DNA of 64,000 bases from Tyto alba (lineage: Eukaryota; Chordata; Aves; Strigiformes; Tytonidae). The DNA lies in NCBI RefSeq assembly GCF_018691265.1, contig NW_024881296.1, positions 5,797,427 to 5,861,426 on the forward strand. The letters are read 5' to 3'. The notes beneath the pieces were generated by a model. That model saw only the letters and a program-made list of their open reading frames with translations. It did no database searches and was not told where the DNA came from. This document shows positions 35,861 to 48,069 of the stretch, piece after piece. The translations under genes were made by a program, and so were the position numbers. Within the stretch, counting starts at the first letter, position 1, and every line of letters begins with the position of its first letter.

Positions 35861-38800
35861 ACACCCTGAAGTCTCCTCGCCTTCTGTTGTGTATTTGTTA
35901 CTTGTTCTCTTTGGGTCTATTGTTCCGCTTTCCTACCACTCTCCAACATCACAGGATGATTTGTCTTGATGCTCTCTATGCTCTCCCCTCTCACCCTCCT
36001 TCCCCCAGACTGCCCACTCTGCCCACCCCTTCCCCGATTGCTTTCTAGTCCCCTCCATTTGTCTTTCATCCTTGCTGCCATTCCATCTCGCTTAGCATCC
36101 TCTCCCTCGGCCGCTCGCTCCGGGAAGGGCTGGCAGGGCGATGCCTTGCACCAGCCCGTTCCCGAGGACCAGCCCTGCACTCCCTCCTGGGCTGCCCGTC
36201 CCCGTGTACGCCCAACGCTGCCGAGTCACCACGGTAATGAAATTAGGGATTTGGGATTTGTTGGCTGCGTCTATACCACTAAACTAAACAACTCAGGTTG
36301 CAGGTCCACTGGAACACAACCGCCCCACACTGATAAATATTTAGCGTGTCTCCTGGCAAGGTGCTGGCCCAGTCCAGCTGGGAGTGACAGACAGATCGCA
36401 GGCAGAGCCCGGGGCTTGGCAGGGGACACAGGTCAGTCCCATCAGGCAGCTCAGATGCAACCAGCAGCTTTTGGCAATTAGAGTTTAGCTGCATTATCTG
36501 GCCTCGGGACCAGGGAATGGGCCCTAGCACCATTTAGACTGCTAATATAGTGTAGCTATTGTGGCTCATGGGGTATCAAACTTGTGCATTAACGTCATGT
36601 GTTGTTCGGGTCCAGCACGATCTGTAAAAATAGAAGTGATAACACATAGATACACATATCCCAGATGTTTTCCCCAAAGCGGTCACTCACTTCTCACCAA
36701 TGCAGTCATGTTACCTCCTGCAGAAAGGTTTTAAAAATCTCCGCACAGCAAGCTACCATTGAGCAAATGCTGGATGCAGCCACTATTCTGAAGTGCTTTT
36801 AACAGTTGGGATGATGAGCACAATTAAAACATCATAAGATCAATTTCTAGCAAAACTCTATATTTTTAATGTCACATTCTGATTTTTTTCTCTAATTTTA
36901 ATCACAAAAATTCAGACGAAGCACAATCACTGCCAAAAACATGAGTAACAAAAGCCATCAGGTTACCTCAGGGGCTGACAAATGACAACATGTCATTATA
37001 CATATGGTAAGTCCTACTGTAGAGATGCTGTCATGTGATCTTGTGTTGGGATATTAATCACTGGTGTTTTTGTCACTCTCAGAAGGAAGCATAAGGTGAT
37101 AGATTAGTTTATTTACCCCTTCCAAGGAAATACTTTTTTTCAAGTTGATTTTTAGCTTTACTTTCTTTAATCTATTGAGCAGTGCACCTGCTGGAAAGTA
37201 CTTTGAGAACGGGTGATCCGTGCAGCATCCTGATTTTGGTAGAGTTTTATGGTTTGTTTTGGGTTTTTAATCCTTTTTTTTTCTAGGATAACTGGCCCCA
37301 GGAGTTTAGCAGGCACTGTTGTACACACAAGGTACCCGTCACTACCCCTCCACACTGCTGCCTTCAAGGATTCGAGACTGGTTGGAGACACTACTTGGTA
37401 CATGCACTTTGGAGACTGTTAGAAAACTTTAAAGGCACATTCCAAATACAGCTATAATGTCCTCATGAGGTAGGAAGAAAAGTTTGAGCATCTATACCCA
37501 AGCTGGGTTTTGCAGACTATAACCTACCCAAAGAATCAAAGCAGAGTCTCCTGCTGGTTGTAAACCTTCCCCTCAGAATATGATGAGTTAGTAAAGTGAA
37601 AAAGGAAACAGACTTGATCACTTCAGTATGCGTCGTAGTGATCACTTCAGTCAAAACGACATAATAAAATGAGGGAAATTAATTACTGATTTCATCAAAA
37701 TTTGCACCCTTGTTGGTTAAACCTGAATAGTTGCTTAAGAGATACCTAGTTGACTACCTAAACTTTGATGTCTGAAAGTTGACTGGTTAGGTAAAAACTG
37801 TCTCCTATCAGCCCATGTTGATTGTATTAATGACAGTAATGAAGTTTCAGCTCTTGCTTGAATCTTATATGAACCATTCCTTTATCTTGCACCGGGTTAT
37901 CCAATTTAGATTTTTAATGTGGAAGCAGAATGAAGATCTTTCCCAATACATCAGAGTGTCTCCTGTTCATCAAGATTTATTTTATAAAAATCAGACTGAA
38001 TGAAGTGATCCTGGGCCACTCCTTTAACAACTCTTGGATCCATCTGGGCTTCTAACTGTAGTAGCCACTGCTGAATATCTTTCTTAATCACTCTTGCAGC
38101 AGAAAATCATTCTGGTTTATAACTTCACATAAGCATGACATCTGTTTTTTTACCAGCATAATTTGCTTTCTAACAACATAAGATGGTGAAAAATGATTTA
38201 ATTAAAGTCCTAAATTTTTATAAGGAGGATTCTTAATTGTTTGGAAGGGGAAAATATGTTTGCAGCATCTAGAGAAGTATCTACCTTCTGCAGTTTAACT
38301 AAAGTTCACTTCCTTATCTTTGCACCAAAGTACTTCAGGAGCCTTTTAGTTTGTTAAACAAATGGTACTGTTAAAGTGAGCAGCACCATATGTGCTGGGG
38401 ATATAGCAGTGCTGGGGAAGCTGCAGGAGCTCATTCTGAGATGAAGAACTGACCCGGTTGTGGGCACCTGCACCCCAGAGCCTGAGCCCCCATCTGCTAT
38501 CCACCAGGGACACTCCTGGTCTTACAGCCCCCATGTTAGCTTTGTCTTTCACACAGAGCATGCTCACTCTAATATTTTTTTCAGTATCACATGCCAATCA
38601 TCTATTTTCACTCATTTTTACTAATCCATTAAAAATGTTGTCCGTCCCACTTTCCTTGGCTGACCCTGTATGCATTTCATTCAGACCATTAAATTCATTC
38701 AGACCCAGTAATTTTAAACTCTGTTGATAACGTGAAATCTGTTCTATGGACCTGGACATAACTGGGAGGTACAAGCACAGGGATCTGTCAGTGCTGCAGG

Positions 38801-39399
38801 ACTCTATGTCAGTTGCTGGTGGGGGGTTTCTCTAACTCTACCATGTTTATTTTCTGTGATCAATTCCGTGCTATGGTTGCCAAGGTCAGAAATAACCCTT
38901 TTTTAGGCATTTATTTTGATGCTCAGTGAAAATGACCTTTCCTCAAAACCATTTCTTTCTGGTCCATTTCAGGAATAGGATGTCCTTTGTTGTTGCTGCT
39001 ATGGCCCCACCATTCACTGCCCACAGCCATCTCCCTCCTCTCTGCTGAGCTTGCCTGTCTAAACTGAGAAGGGACTCAGAAATGCTATCACGTCACTGTA
39101 GATCTGGATAAGACCCGACTGCCAATCTCACATCCTAGTTTCATCAGAAACTAACTTGCTAAGAGTTGTGAAGTACTCGGGATCCTAAAGTAAGCCATAG
39201 AAGAGCACAACAGTTTAGTTCAGATGCAACTGGTGTGCTCTTCTTTTGACTTTTTGTAAGGAAACGGTCATTTCTGACATAGAGAAAGTATGTTTTCCCT
39301 TTGGTAGTGGGTAATTTTGCCATGTTCTTGTAATGTGAAATATGAAGTACAATGGGAGTGCTGAACATAATAAGGCAAGCAAAGTAACTCCTATGTGTT
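35861..39399. other. unique sequence, possible regulatory blocks
   Basis: 35960-36240 is pyrimidine- then CpG-richer and gives a 171-codon chance frame. 36205-36300 (GTAATGAAATTAGGGATTTG) and 36800-37090 (TTTTTAATGTCACATTC, CAGGTTACCTCAG) are possible conserved blocks. A 13-bp word with GTGATCAC character is repeated at 37615-37627 and 37639-37651. No gene is recognised. Confidence 0.45.
37615..37651. repeat. 24-bp-spaced direct repeat TGATCACTTCAGT
   Basis: The 13-mer TGATCACTTCAGT occurs at 37615-37627 and 37639-37651. The second copy is preceded by G, giving the palindrome GTGATCAC. It could be a small duplication or a paired factor site. Confidence 0.6.
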
Positions 39400-39690
39400 T
39401 GAAGGTCTCAGCTGGAGCTTTGTGTCCAGGCTGGGGCACCACTCTTCAAGATGGATGTGAGCCAACTGGAAACAATCCAGGGAATAGTGATGAGAGAGCT
39501 CGAAAACAACCTATGGGGGAAGGCTGAAGGAACTGAGGTTGTTTAGAATGCAGGACTAAGAGGAGATGCAGTAACATAAATGCAGTTATGTAAGTGGTTG
39601 TTGCAAAGAGGAAGGAAATAAACTCTTCTCTATACTGACTGTGGACAGGACAAGAAAAATGGGCTGTAGTGGAGGACTGCAGAAGGATGC
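39400..39690 (+). mobile_element. CR1-type LINE fragment, sense
   Basis: Collinear with the CR1 3' ORF2 region: tgtgtccaggctggggcacc then CTTCAAGATGGATGTG (39421-39456), AGGCTGAAGGAACTGAGGTTG (about 39521), and ggaataaactcttct-like text followed by ACTGTGGACAGGACAAGAA and ATGGGCT (about 39610-39665). These are three standard landmarks in the right order. A 50-100 bp gap appears after the second. The 3' terminus is absent. It is diverged but clearer than the copies at 11025 and 22598. Confidence 0.82.
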
Positions 39691-40564
39691 AGCCTTGGTT
39701 TTCTGGTGGAGCGGTGGTCTGAACTTGCAGGAGATGATCTGAGCAGCGGGGAAAGGGGAAAATCCACAGCTTGGATTGTCCCTCACCATGCAGCCCACAC
39801 CTGTAAAAGTGACGTGTTTGACCCAGTGCAGAGAAGGAGCCTGAGGCTGGAAGGAATTATGAAAATCAGGCCAGCTGTGGGGAGAAGCAAAATGTTTGTT
39901 TGGACAATTTGCATCTGTTGCTTTTCTTAACCGGATAAGTGAGTACACTATGTAATATACACACACTAGCCTCACTTACCAACAGAGACTTAAAATATTT
40001 ATATCACGGACAAACAATGCTAAGGAACTCCCCTACAAATGCAGTGATTTAATAAACACAGTACTGCAATGTGGCATTTATCTTTATTATATATAATCAG
40101 CTGCTGCTTTTACTTGGGTAGAAATAATGCCAAACTGAGCCAAGGTAAGGCAGGAAGGTTGGAAGGTTCCCATTTCCCCACTCCCAGACATACACCTTTT
40201 TACTTTTTGCAAGTACATATGGGATTTAAGACTGTGTGAGGCACAGCTAAGCGCTTCCTGCTCTGGCCCCACAAAGGACTGTGCATCTCACAGACCTAAT
40301 GAGGTCTCCCCTAGAAGATAGCTCCTCTACTCTGCCTTCAACAAACAGTTGCTGGAATAAACATCTTCCATAGCACCACTGAATAAACATGTATGTATGT
40401 ACCTAGGCAAAAGATGCGCATTGTTTTCCAAGCAAAGGTCAGCAGGATATCTTGCTGAAAACACGTTACCTCTACAGGAAGATCTTTTTTCTGGGCAACG
40501 GGTACCAGGTCTAAGGTAAACCCAATTCAGTGCTCAGAATTCACTGACACACGCTTCACAACAC

Positions 40565-40612
<48 letters not shown>

Positions 40613-43499
40613 TGTTACACTATGACTTTAAAGACAATTCCTAATCACTTGCTAATATTACATAAATCATTTAGGGAATGATTGGCAGAATGAACTATCT
40701 GTCTCAGATGCTTTTTCTCCCTGAGCAAAATGCTATTAGTACATGTGTGCACAAAAATATCCAAAACATGAGAGTTGGGCTTTTGTCGAGGATAATTATA
40801 TTCTCTATGTATCTTGACATGTTTTCATACACTTATGAATGTGGTCCAGTCTGAAGATTTATCTTTTTTCTGTAGCAATAGTTCTGTGGTCTGATACCTT
40901 CATGTAAAATAGGGAATTGCCCCAAAGAGCATTTCATCAAGAAACCAGTTTTTAAATGGTAAACCAGTTTTTAACTTTGCTTCTGAAGAAAGAACTTCAC
41001 AAATTGTTCCAAGGTCAGAGTAGAAGTTGGCTCATTCTGCACAGACTTGTGAAAACATGATGCCAGCAGGCTCTGAGAGTGGTATGAACAGTTTTTGTGC
41101 AGTCAGAAGATGCAAATAGATGTAAATACACAAGCATTACACACAAGGAAAACTTACTCCCTGGGCAGTGTGATGCCAGAGCTGTGGTCATCAGCAGATT
41201 TAGTTACACATGACTTTATCCCAGCTCACAGTAACCTCAGTGGCCTCTCTCCACCAGGTCCCTGTCACCTCTATTCCCACCCCAGCTAAGCCCTGTATTG
41301 ACATACCCAAATTACACCCACCTGCATGCTCCTTAGTGCTTTTCAAGACAGGGTTGGGTTTTTTCTTTTCCTTCTGACTGTATATTCACCCAAACAACAA
41401 CTTGTTTCATGTCAAAGCAAGGACAAAGTTGCCTAAAAGGACATCACCAGGAAAGGCATCTGCTAAATAATGCTGAATCCTTCACAAGTATAGGCGCCAG
41501 AGTAATCTCATCACAAATTAACTTAATTGAAAACAAAATAGCCTCCTCCTGAAAAGTTATTTACTTGCTCTTGCCTGATCTTTTGGGAAAGTACCTGGCT
41601 GTGGTGTCTCCCAGTGCTGGGACAAGGAGATGTCTGGAGTGAAGGAAGGGATATTTTGAACAGTACATGGATTACCTGAAGTTACAAAATAATCAGGAGT
41701 AGGTGAGCTTCTTGAGGAGACCACTAACAAGTGCTGTCATGGCTTCCCAGACAAAGGTCATCAGTGGTCTTTCCACCAGCCTCTGGGGATTTTCCATGAC
41801 AACATCTACATGTCACCTGGGTCTGGAAGTCATATGACCATGGGGTATGAAATATGCCCTAAGTAACACTTTTGGACAAATGTTGAGATGACTTATCCAG
41901 GCTGTGCTGACAGCGTGGGGGGTAATGTGCTCTTTGGAGCACAGCACAGGGGTGGTCTCCAGCCATCAGGCAGGAGGGACCCTACACCTGCCTTTCCTTC
42001 CAAAGGAGACGAGGATGTGTAGGGGCAGGGATGAGAGAATGGTGCATGTGGCACCCTGGGGAGGACTGCAGAGCAACCTGCACCATTCTGCAGCCACGGG
42101 TCTCCTGTGGTCCAGGATGCATTCGCAGTGCTCCTCAGTGAGGTTGATTTCAGTGATGTGAAAACCTTATCGGGAAGATTGAGTAAAATAGTCATTAGTG
42201 TATCAAAACTACAGCACTAAGACTTCTGTAAAGCCCAGGTGCTGTTCAGCAATGGAGGAGGTACAGGATGGCCTGTTTAAGGATTTCTTCTTCTTCCCCA
42301 ACATCCTGGATACCTGCAAAATCCCTCCTGGCTCATGCTTGGAGGGGCCTTGGGACATCCCATGTGGCAACAGGAAACGGGTCCATTTCTCTACAAGTTT
42401 TAAGACCAGAACTGGACACCTTACCCAAGACAAAGCAAGGGCCATTGAACCAGTGGAGACTTGTCCTGGCTCACAGGAGGGACAGCTGAGGAGCACCTCC
42501 AGAACCCTCATTGTCAGTCAAGGTCAGGACAGAGGGAGTTGGTAGGGCAGCCCTGGGGCACGTCCTTGCTGAAACGGGGCCTTTAACCCTCACTGGCAAC
42601 CAACAGTAAGTAGCTGGTTCCTCAGTTGCCCTCACAGGCAGGCATAATTGTACCACAGTACTCATGCCATGGGGACGAATGCGTGGTGAGAAGGGGCATG
42701 GACACTGCTTAACAGAGCAGTGAGTCCCCAGAAGGGGAGACTTCGAGGCTAGGACACTGTGCAGGTGCTTCTGGGTGCTGGGTAATTCTTGAAGACTAAT
42801 AAGTTATCTCCTCTTCTGCTTTGTGCCTACAGTGCAGCGGAGCTGTAGCTCCTTAAATCCACGCTTTGATCATAGATGTCAAAGACACCTACAATAAAGC
42901 ATGGAGAAGGGAGTGCTGTCACGGGACTGCAGGATAGCGGAAAAGGATGTGGGGGCAGCAGGGGGTGCAGCAGGAGCAGAGACAGCTGGCCAAAAGCTTG
43001 GTGCCCTCAAGGCACATTCACACAGCAGCAGAGCACAGGCTGGCAATTACTCCCCGAAAAACCTTCATCTGCTGCCTGGTGTTTTTTTACTAGAAGTCCA
43101 TTGTCATGTCTCAGCAAAACGTGGGCTGTGCCTCATCAAGACAGAAATGTGTTTCTTCCTCCTTTCTTATTTTGATGTATTTCACTTCCATATAATCTCC
43201 AGAGGGATCATTTAGCCTGTTCAAATGCCTTATTGAGGAAGGACCGTATTGTTCTTCCAGCCTTCGTGCTGCATCGGAATGTGCCTCTTCCTGAACACCC
43301 CTGTGCATGGCCAGACCATGATAAAGCAGAGGCGGCTTTTCTCTCATTGTTTCTCCTTGCCTTTGCCTTTCTCTTCCCAGCTTAATTTGCCCGAATACTA
43401 ATTTGTGTTTATAACAAGAAGCGGTTCCTGCACCTCCCCTTTGTCGTTTAATTGAAGGGAAACTGAGCAACAGGTGGATCTCAGGAAATATCATTAGTC
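39691..43499. other. unique non-coding sequence
   Basis: It contains the T11-A35 tract at 40565-40610, a short tandem AAACCAGTTTTTAA near 40938-40975, and a possible conserved AT-rich patch at 41490-41560. 42330-42480 shows faint antisense CR1-like wording (CCAGAACTGGACACC), too weak to call. No gene is recognised. Confidence 0.45.
40565..40610. repeat. T11-A35 homopolymer junction
   Basis: Eleven T are followed directly by 35 A, so the T run can pair with the adjacent A run. It is the longest homopolymer in the window, and its true length is uncertain in any assembly. Confidence 0.9.
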
Positions 43500-43690
43500 T
43501 CTTTCGATTGTTTTTGGCACTTCTTTGAAAGAAAAGTTCAGCTCAATGCAACTGGCTATTCGCTGTTTCCAGGCTAATTACTGCAGGACCCAAACGAGGA
43601 ACATATTCGAACATGTCTAATTTAAAGAAGGTGAGCTATTCACCCAACTTGGGATTATTTACAGACTTAGAGTTACAAAAGTAGTTAAGG
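43500..43690. promoter_or_regulatory. candidate conserved block, alternatively an exon with flanks
   Basis: Unique compact sequence with GGCTAATTACTGCAGG and CATATTCGAACATG. Within it 43573-43630 (58 nt) has an acceptor (ttcgctgtttccag) and a strong donor AAG|GTGAGC; the frame starting at its second base is open for 19 codons and continues open into the flank. The translation (TAGPKRGTYSNMSNLKK) is not recognised. Either reading, non-coding element or small exon, is inference. Confidence 0.25.
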
Positions 43691-46134
43691 ATTTTGATAA
43701 AGCGGAGCCATATAACCAAACCCATAAAGGAAAATTAATCCCTTGAGTATTGCATAGCACAGAAATACTGTTTGTGCACAGAAACACAGCCAGCCACAAA
43801 CCAGCATGTTCATGTTTATGTAAGGGTTTCCTTTTAACCCATTCTTTTGTTCATAGAGAATAGAAACAGTGTATAAGGACACATACATTGTTGTATGTTT
43901 GATTTTGAGAGGTGCTTGTTAATGGAGCCTGCAACTGCAAAAGAAAAGCTAACCAGGGAGACTTCTACCTCAGCTCCTCAGCTTGCAAATCCGAAAAGTC
44001 AGAGAGAAGGGGGAAGGATGCTAAAGAAAACAAGCAGCATGATCCTTCAGCGTGTGTTTTTATCCCAGTGATTCCCAGTAGGACAAAAGAGGCAAAAGCT
44101 CACAGTGTGCTCCTTCTATCACTTTGTAGACAAAGCTCCAATTTCTGCTATTTTTAAAACCAGAACCCCGGGGGAATTTTTCACCATTGAAAATTGGCCA
44201 AATGCATTAACAAAGTGCTCCACCTGTTACAAGAATGCAGGCAAAGGGCTGGATCTTGGTAGCTCCCACTTGATGGCCAGCAATCAGGATATTCCTTACA
44301 TGTGATATAGAGTGATTATGGATCAGCTGAAAATCTGATCTTGCCATGTGCTTTGTAGTTAGAGGCTTGAACAACTAGGTAAGTCAGAGGAAAAGAAAAG
44401 AGGTGACAACATCTTTTTAAATTTCAAGTGTAGGACAGTAGGTACACAAAACCTAAGAATGTAGAAAGTCCTTTAAATTTTACTGGCTTAGTGATACTGA
44501 TCTCTCACCATCATCATCTGAAATGTAGCTGCTTCTTGTTCCTCTCCCCTGAGAAACTGGGAAGCTGAGCATAGAAATTTTCTGACATGCAATGTCTCAT
44601 GGGCTGTTTGGAGTAGGAGTAATCAGAGGGTGTTGACAACAGCAGGGCAAGAAGCAGTACAGCAAAAACACACACACACTCAACTACAAAAGCTAGGAAA
44701 GTCAAGGACAGTGATAATCATGATTAAACAAGCTTTTCTTTTCTTGACATGGGAAGAGGGATGCAAGTAGAAAAGCCCTGGTTTTTCAGAGATGCCTTTA
44801 TGGGTTTATAACTGTAAATACCGCTTTTTTTAAAGGATGTATTTAGGAAGCAAAACTGTTCCCTTTCCATGAATGATCTATTTTACAGAGCTTAAAAATA
44901 TGTCAAGGTTTGCTGCAGTAAATCCTCCTCATGCTGTAACTGAGTAATGTAAGCAACTTGGGTTGCCTTTTAAACAATTCCCAGTGTGTGGCATGGCCAG
45001 TGCAGTTCTAAATGCCTCTGTCTATCTAAACAGAAACAGATGTTTGAACAACAGAGCTGTGCAGAAGTCATTCTTCAAACAGTAGATTAAAACATCTGTC
45101 AGGACTATTGGATGGGACCAGACAAGCAGCAGCAGTATCAGCTGGGCCTGCCAGTCACGTCCACCTCACCCTGGAGGTGGGAGGGAAAGGACGGGGGGGG
45201 GGATTTTATCCCATCTTTGCATGCAACATCCTCTTACTTTCCTGTGTTTCTCCAGCCATTCGAAAGATAGACACAGACCTGTCTGTGCAGAACAACTTGC
45301 AACCTCTTTCAGTGTTGCCTCCTGTAACTGAGGTCGTCTTCTAGGTTTTCACTTTTCCTGTTAATGCCTCTTTCTGCTACTGCTGGCACTTGGTATGAAA
45401 GCTGTGATGTGTTGGTGACATGCCAGGTTACAACATTTTACAGTTATTTCCATCTGTCCTTCATGTTTCAGCATTTTACCAGTTTAGTGGCATTGCAAGT
45501 AAATTCTTCAGGCCTCCTTGTGTCAAATACATGACAGCCAACTAATCTCCTGCAACTTGCCTGCAGGAGCTGTGCCACAGGCAGGGTATTCATTTCCAGC
45601 TGAGCAAGAGCCCAAACCAAACCCTTGGATTAACACCTCTTTCGCACTCACCCCCACCCCAAAATCAGAGCCAAGAAACTGATACAGAGTCAAGAAACGG
45701 TTCCAAATTTTTTGGTGAATCAAGTCAAAGCTCTGGATTCCAAACAACCCCTGAAGGATACCATTTTTACAGTCTGGATCTGAAAGCTGAGTCTTGAATC
45801 CTCCCTCTGTTTCCAGCCCAGATTTATTCTTATTTCTTGTTTTAGCACCCAGCAGAATACGCAGGGATGGCCCTACCCTCCAGGCTGCTGGTTTTGGGGT
45901 GGAGCCGGTGCATCTGCATTCCCAGCTCCTTCCTCTGTCCACCAAGCTCCTGCCCGGCCCGCCCGAAGTAAGGTCAGGCCAGGTTTGCTGCCCCGGCCCC
46001 TCAGACGGACCCTGGGGAGACCCTCACCACTGTGGGGGGACCAGCGTCGGGGCAGGCGACACAGGGTCCCTGCGAAGCCAATGGAGCTCTCCCTTCCCCA
46101 CAGGCGAGTCGCTCTCTTGTCTCATTTGTCCCCC
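43691..46134. other. unique non-coding sequence
   Basis: A short CA repeat lies near 44669-44682. A strong acceptor (cttactttcctgtgtttctccag, to 45255) is followed by 28 open codons and a stop at about 45342; no polyadenylation signal follows closely. 45880-46130 is GC-rich. No gene or transposon is recognised. Confidence 0.45.
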
Positions 46135-46440
46135 AGCAGCCATTAATTGTGGGCTGTAGCGGCAGCAGATTACCTCACGACAGCCTGGCAGATGTGCTCT
46201 CGCTGAATAAATAAACTCATTTATACGGCTGTAATGACTGTTGCTTCTGTGCTCTCATCATGAAAACTCCAGCCTATCTACAGCAGTTTATAAACAAAGC
46301 TGCTTTGCCTTTATGGAAAAGCAATTTGTGGCTGAGAAGCCTCAGCAGTGACTCGTGCCAAATAGAGCTGAGGCCATTTCTCGGGGAACAGGTGTCCACA
46401 TCATTAAAGCTACCACCCCCCTTGGCATTAATTGCCATCC
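46135..46440. promoter_or_regulatory. candidate conserved regulatory element
   Basis: The motif-dense unique sequence contains CATTAATTGTGGG, AATAAATAAACTCATTTATACGG (about 46205), TGTAATGACTG, TTATAAACAAAGC (Fox/Sox-type), CAGGTG and GGCATTAATTGCC (about 46423). It sits between GC-rich flanks. The sharp local composition change and motif density resemble known vertebrate enhancers; alignment would decide. Confidence 0.33.
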
Positions 46441-47744
46441 CTGTTGGCACACTGAAAAAAGACACCAGGGTTTGTCTGGGCCATGGAATCCAGCTTCCTC
46501 ACTCCCTCCTAAAGGTAGTCCTTCTGCTTCTGGCATTGCCATGGCAAGGAGAAAGCCCTGACCCCATCGCTTGAGTGGTAAGTGGTAGATGGACCTTGCT
46601 CCCCGGCAGCCTGGGCAGGGACCACCAGGAAAATGTCACTGGCGCAGGCTGGTGAAACAACAGTGTTCACAGGAGGGAGAGAAGGAAACTGTTTATTAGA
46701 TGGAGCAAGTTCATTAACTTCCCCCTTCCCCTCTGTATTTATCTTAACTGTCCCCTTACTTGCCTCTCTTCTCCTTTGTTTCTTCCCTTGCTTCCTTCCA
46801 TGTTACATTATTATTGCAAAAAGGAAAAAGGCTTCATCCTGTATTTTCTTAGCCTACTTGCAGCTTTAGAGCAATAAACTGTGACTAAAAAACACATCGT
46901 GCCCCAAAAGGCATCTAAGCACAGGCATGCAACCTGCAGAAATAGAGGTCTACTGAGCACAACTCTCTGTTTGCCACCTTTCTCTTGTGACCATCTGAAT
47001 TGCTGGAGGTGAGCCCACCTCTCTCACCTGTCCCCCTGCGTGGGCACTCCCCTCCACCTCTATGGCCCAAGTAGCTGTCTGAGCCAGCTGCACATCACTA
47101 TGAGCACAGAGATAAGTGGGAAGCTTGAAATTAATGGCACATCTTCCCCACAGACAGTGGTGGTGGTTAGCACCACACACGTGGTGCGTGCCCCGGGGAG
47201 AAGAGTCACGCCGCCGAGCTGCCATGTGGTTGCAGTGACTTCACCCTGCTAATTACAGCAAGGCAGGAACACACTGGTAGCATTTAGGGGGTTTAGGTTA
47301 TATCCACACTACAAAGTAAACAGGCTGCAAGTGATGTTTTAGTTTATAACCAAAGACAGGATGACTGTCTTAGTTAAATGCACTGGTAGCCTTGAATTAG
47401 GGGATTTTTGGTGCAGATGGGAGCTGGCTTAAAGTAAGCCAGGGTTCGTCAGGAAACACAGATCTCCTCCAAGAGGAGACATCACTTTCTGAATGGGGTT
47501 ATTCTCAAACCTACATTAAGCCAGAGAAACTAAGGTTTTCACCAGCAAGCAGGACATTTCTGCTTCAAGAAACTCAGCCACGAGCATGAGGCCTGGGGAA
47601 CGTGACCATGAAGACACGGGAGCAGCAAAGAGCCTTTCCAGAGCTGGAGCAAAGGCAGCCCCTTGGCAGCTGCCGGCCATCCCTCTGTGTTACAGTACCA
47701 GTGTCCACACAGCCCCTGCTGGGTCATTAACAGGGCTTTGCCGT
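46441..47744. other. unique non-coding sequence
   Basis: It includes a pyrimidine-rich part (46720-46800) and a possible conserved block at 47050-47260 with GAAATTAATGGC and CACACACGTGGTG. No gene is recognised. Confidence 0.45.
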
Positions 47745-48015
47745 CCGCCAGCCCACCCCTGTGCGGTGGCTGCTCAGAGCAGGGATGCCCGGCCGGCGTT
47801 GCCTGCACGCACTGGTGTGGGGCAAGGGCTCGCAGCCTCCTCCCTGCCCTCGCCCAGGGGCCACGGCCACGCGCCGGCCGGGCCGATGGCGACTGTTTGT
47901 GCAGCTGTCTAAAACATCGGGAATAGTTGCCTCCCTTTCCCGTCGTTCCTCTTCAGTGCCGGGCAGCGACTCGGGGGTGAGGGCTGCCGTGGGCTTGCCC
48001 TGGATTCCCTTGCCA
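47745..48015. promoter_or_regulatory. CpG-rich block, possible CpG island
   Basis: Dense CpG occurs in GCCCGGCCGGCGTTG, CCACGGCCACGCGCCGGCCG, GGGCCGATGGCGACTG and GCCGGGCAGCGACTCGG (roughly 20 CpG in about 230 bp by hand count). Flanks are CpG-poor. Open frames on the plus strand (87-108 codons) reflect composition and show no family. It may be an orphan CpG island or an unannotated promoter. Confidence 0.35.
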
Positions 48016-48069
48016 GCTCTTCGGGACAGCTGAGGGGTGCAGGAGAAAAGTTAGGGACCAAAACGTTTT

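Noticed and set aside
35966..36481. 171-codon plus-strand open frame
   Set aside because: The first part is pyrimidine- and GC-rich low-complexity sequence; there is no domain.
42330..42480. Faint antisense CR1-like wording (CCAGAACTGGACACC)
   Set aside because: Only one landmark matches; too little to separate from chance.
42833..42897. Strong acceptor followed 60 nt later by AATAAA, like a tiny last exon
   Set aside because: No upstream exon or transcript sign; both signals are frequent by chance.
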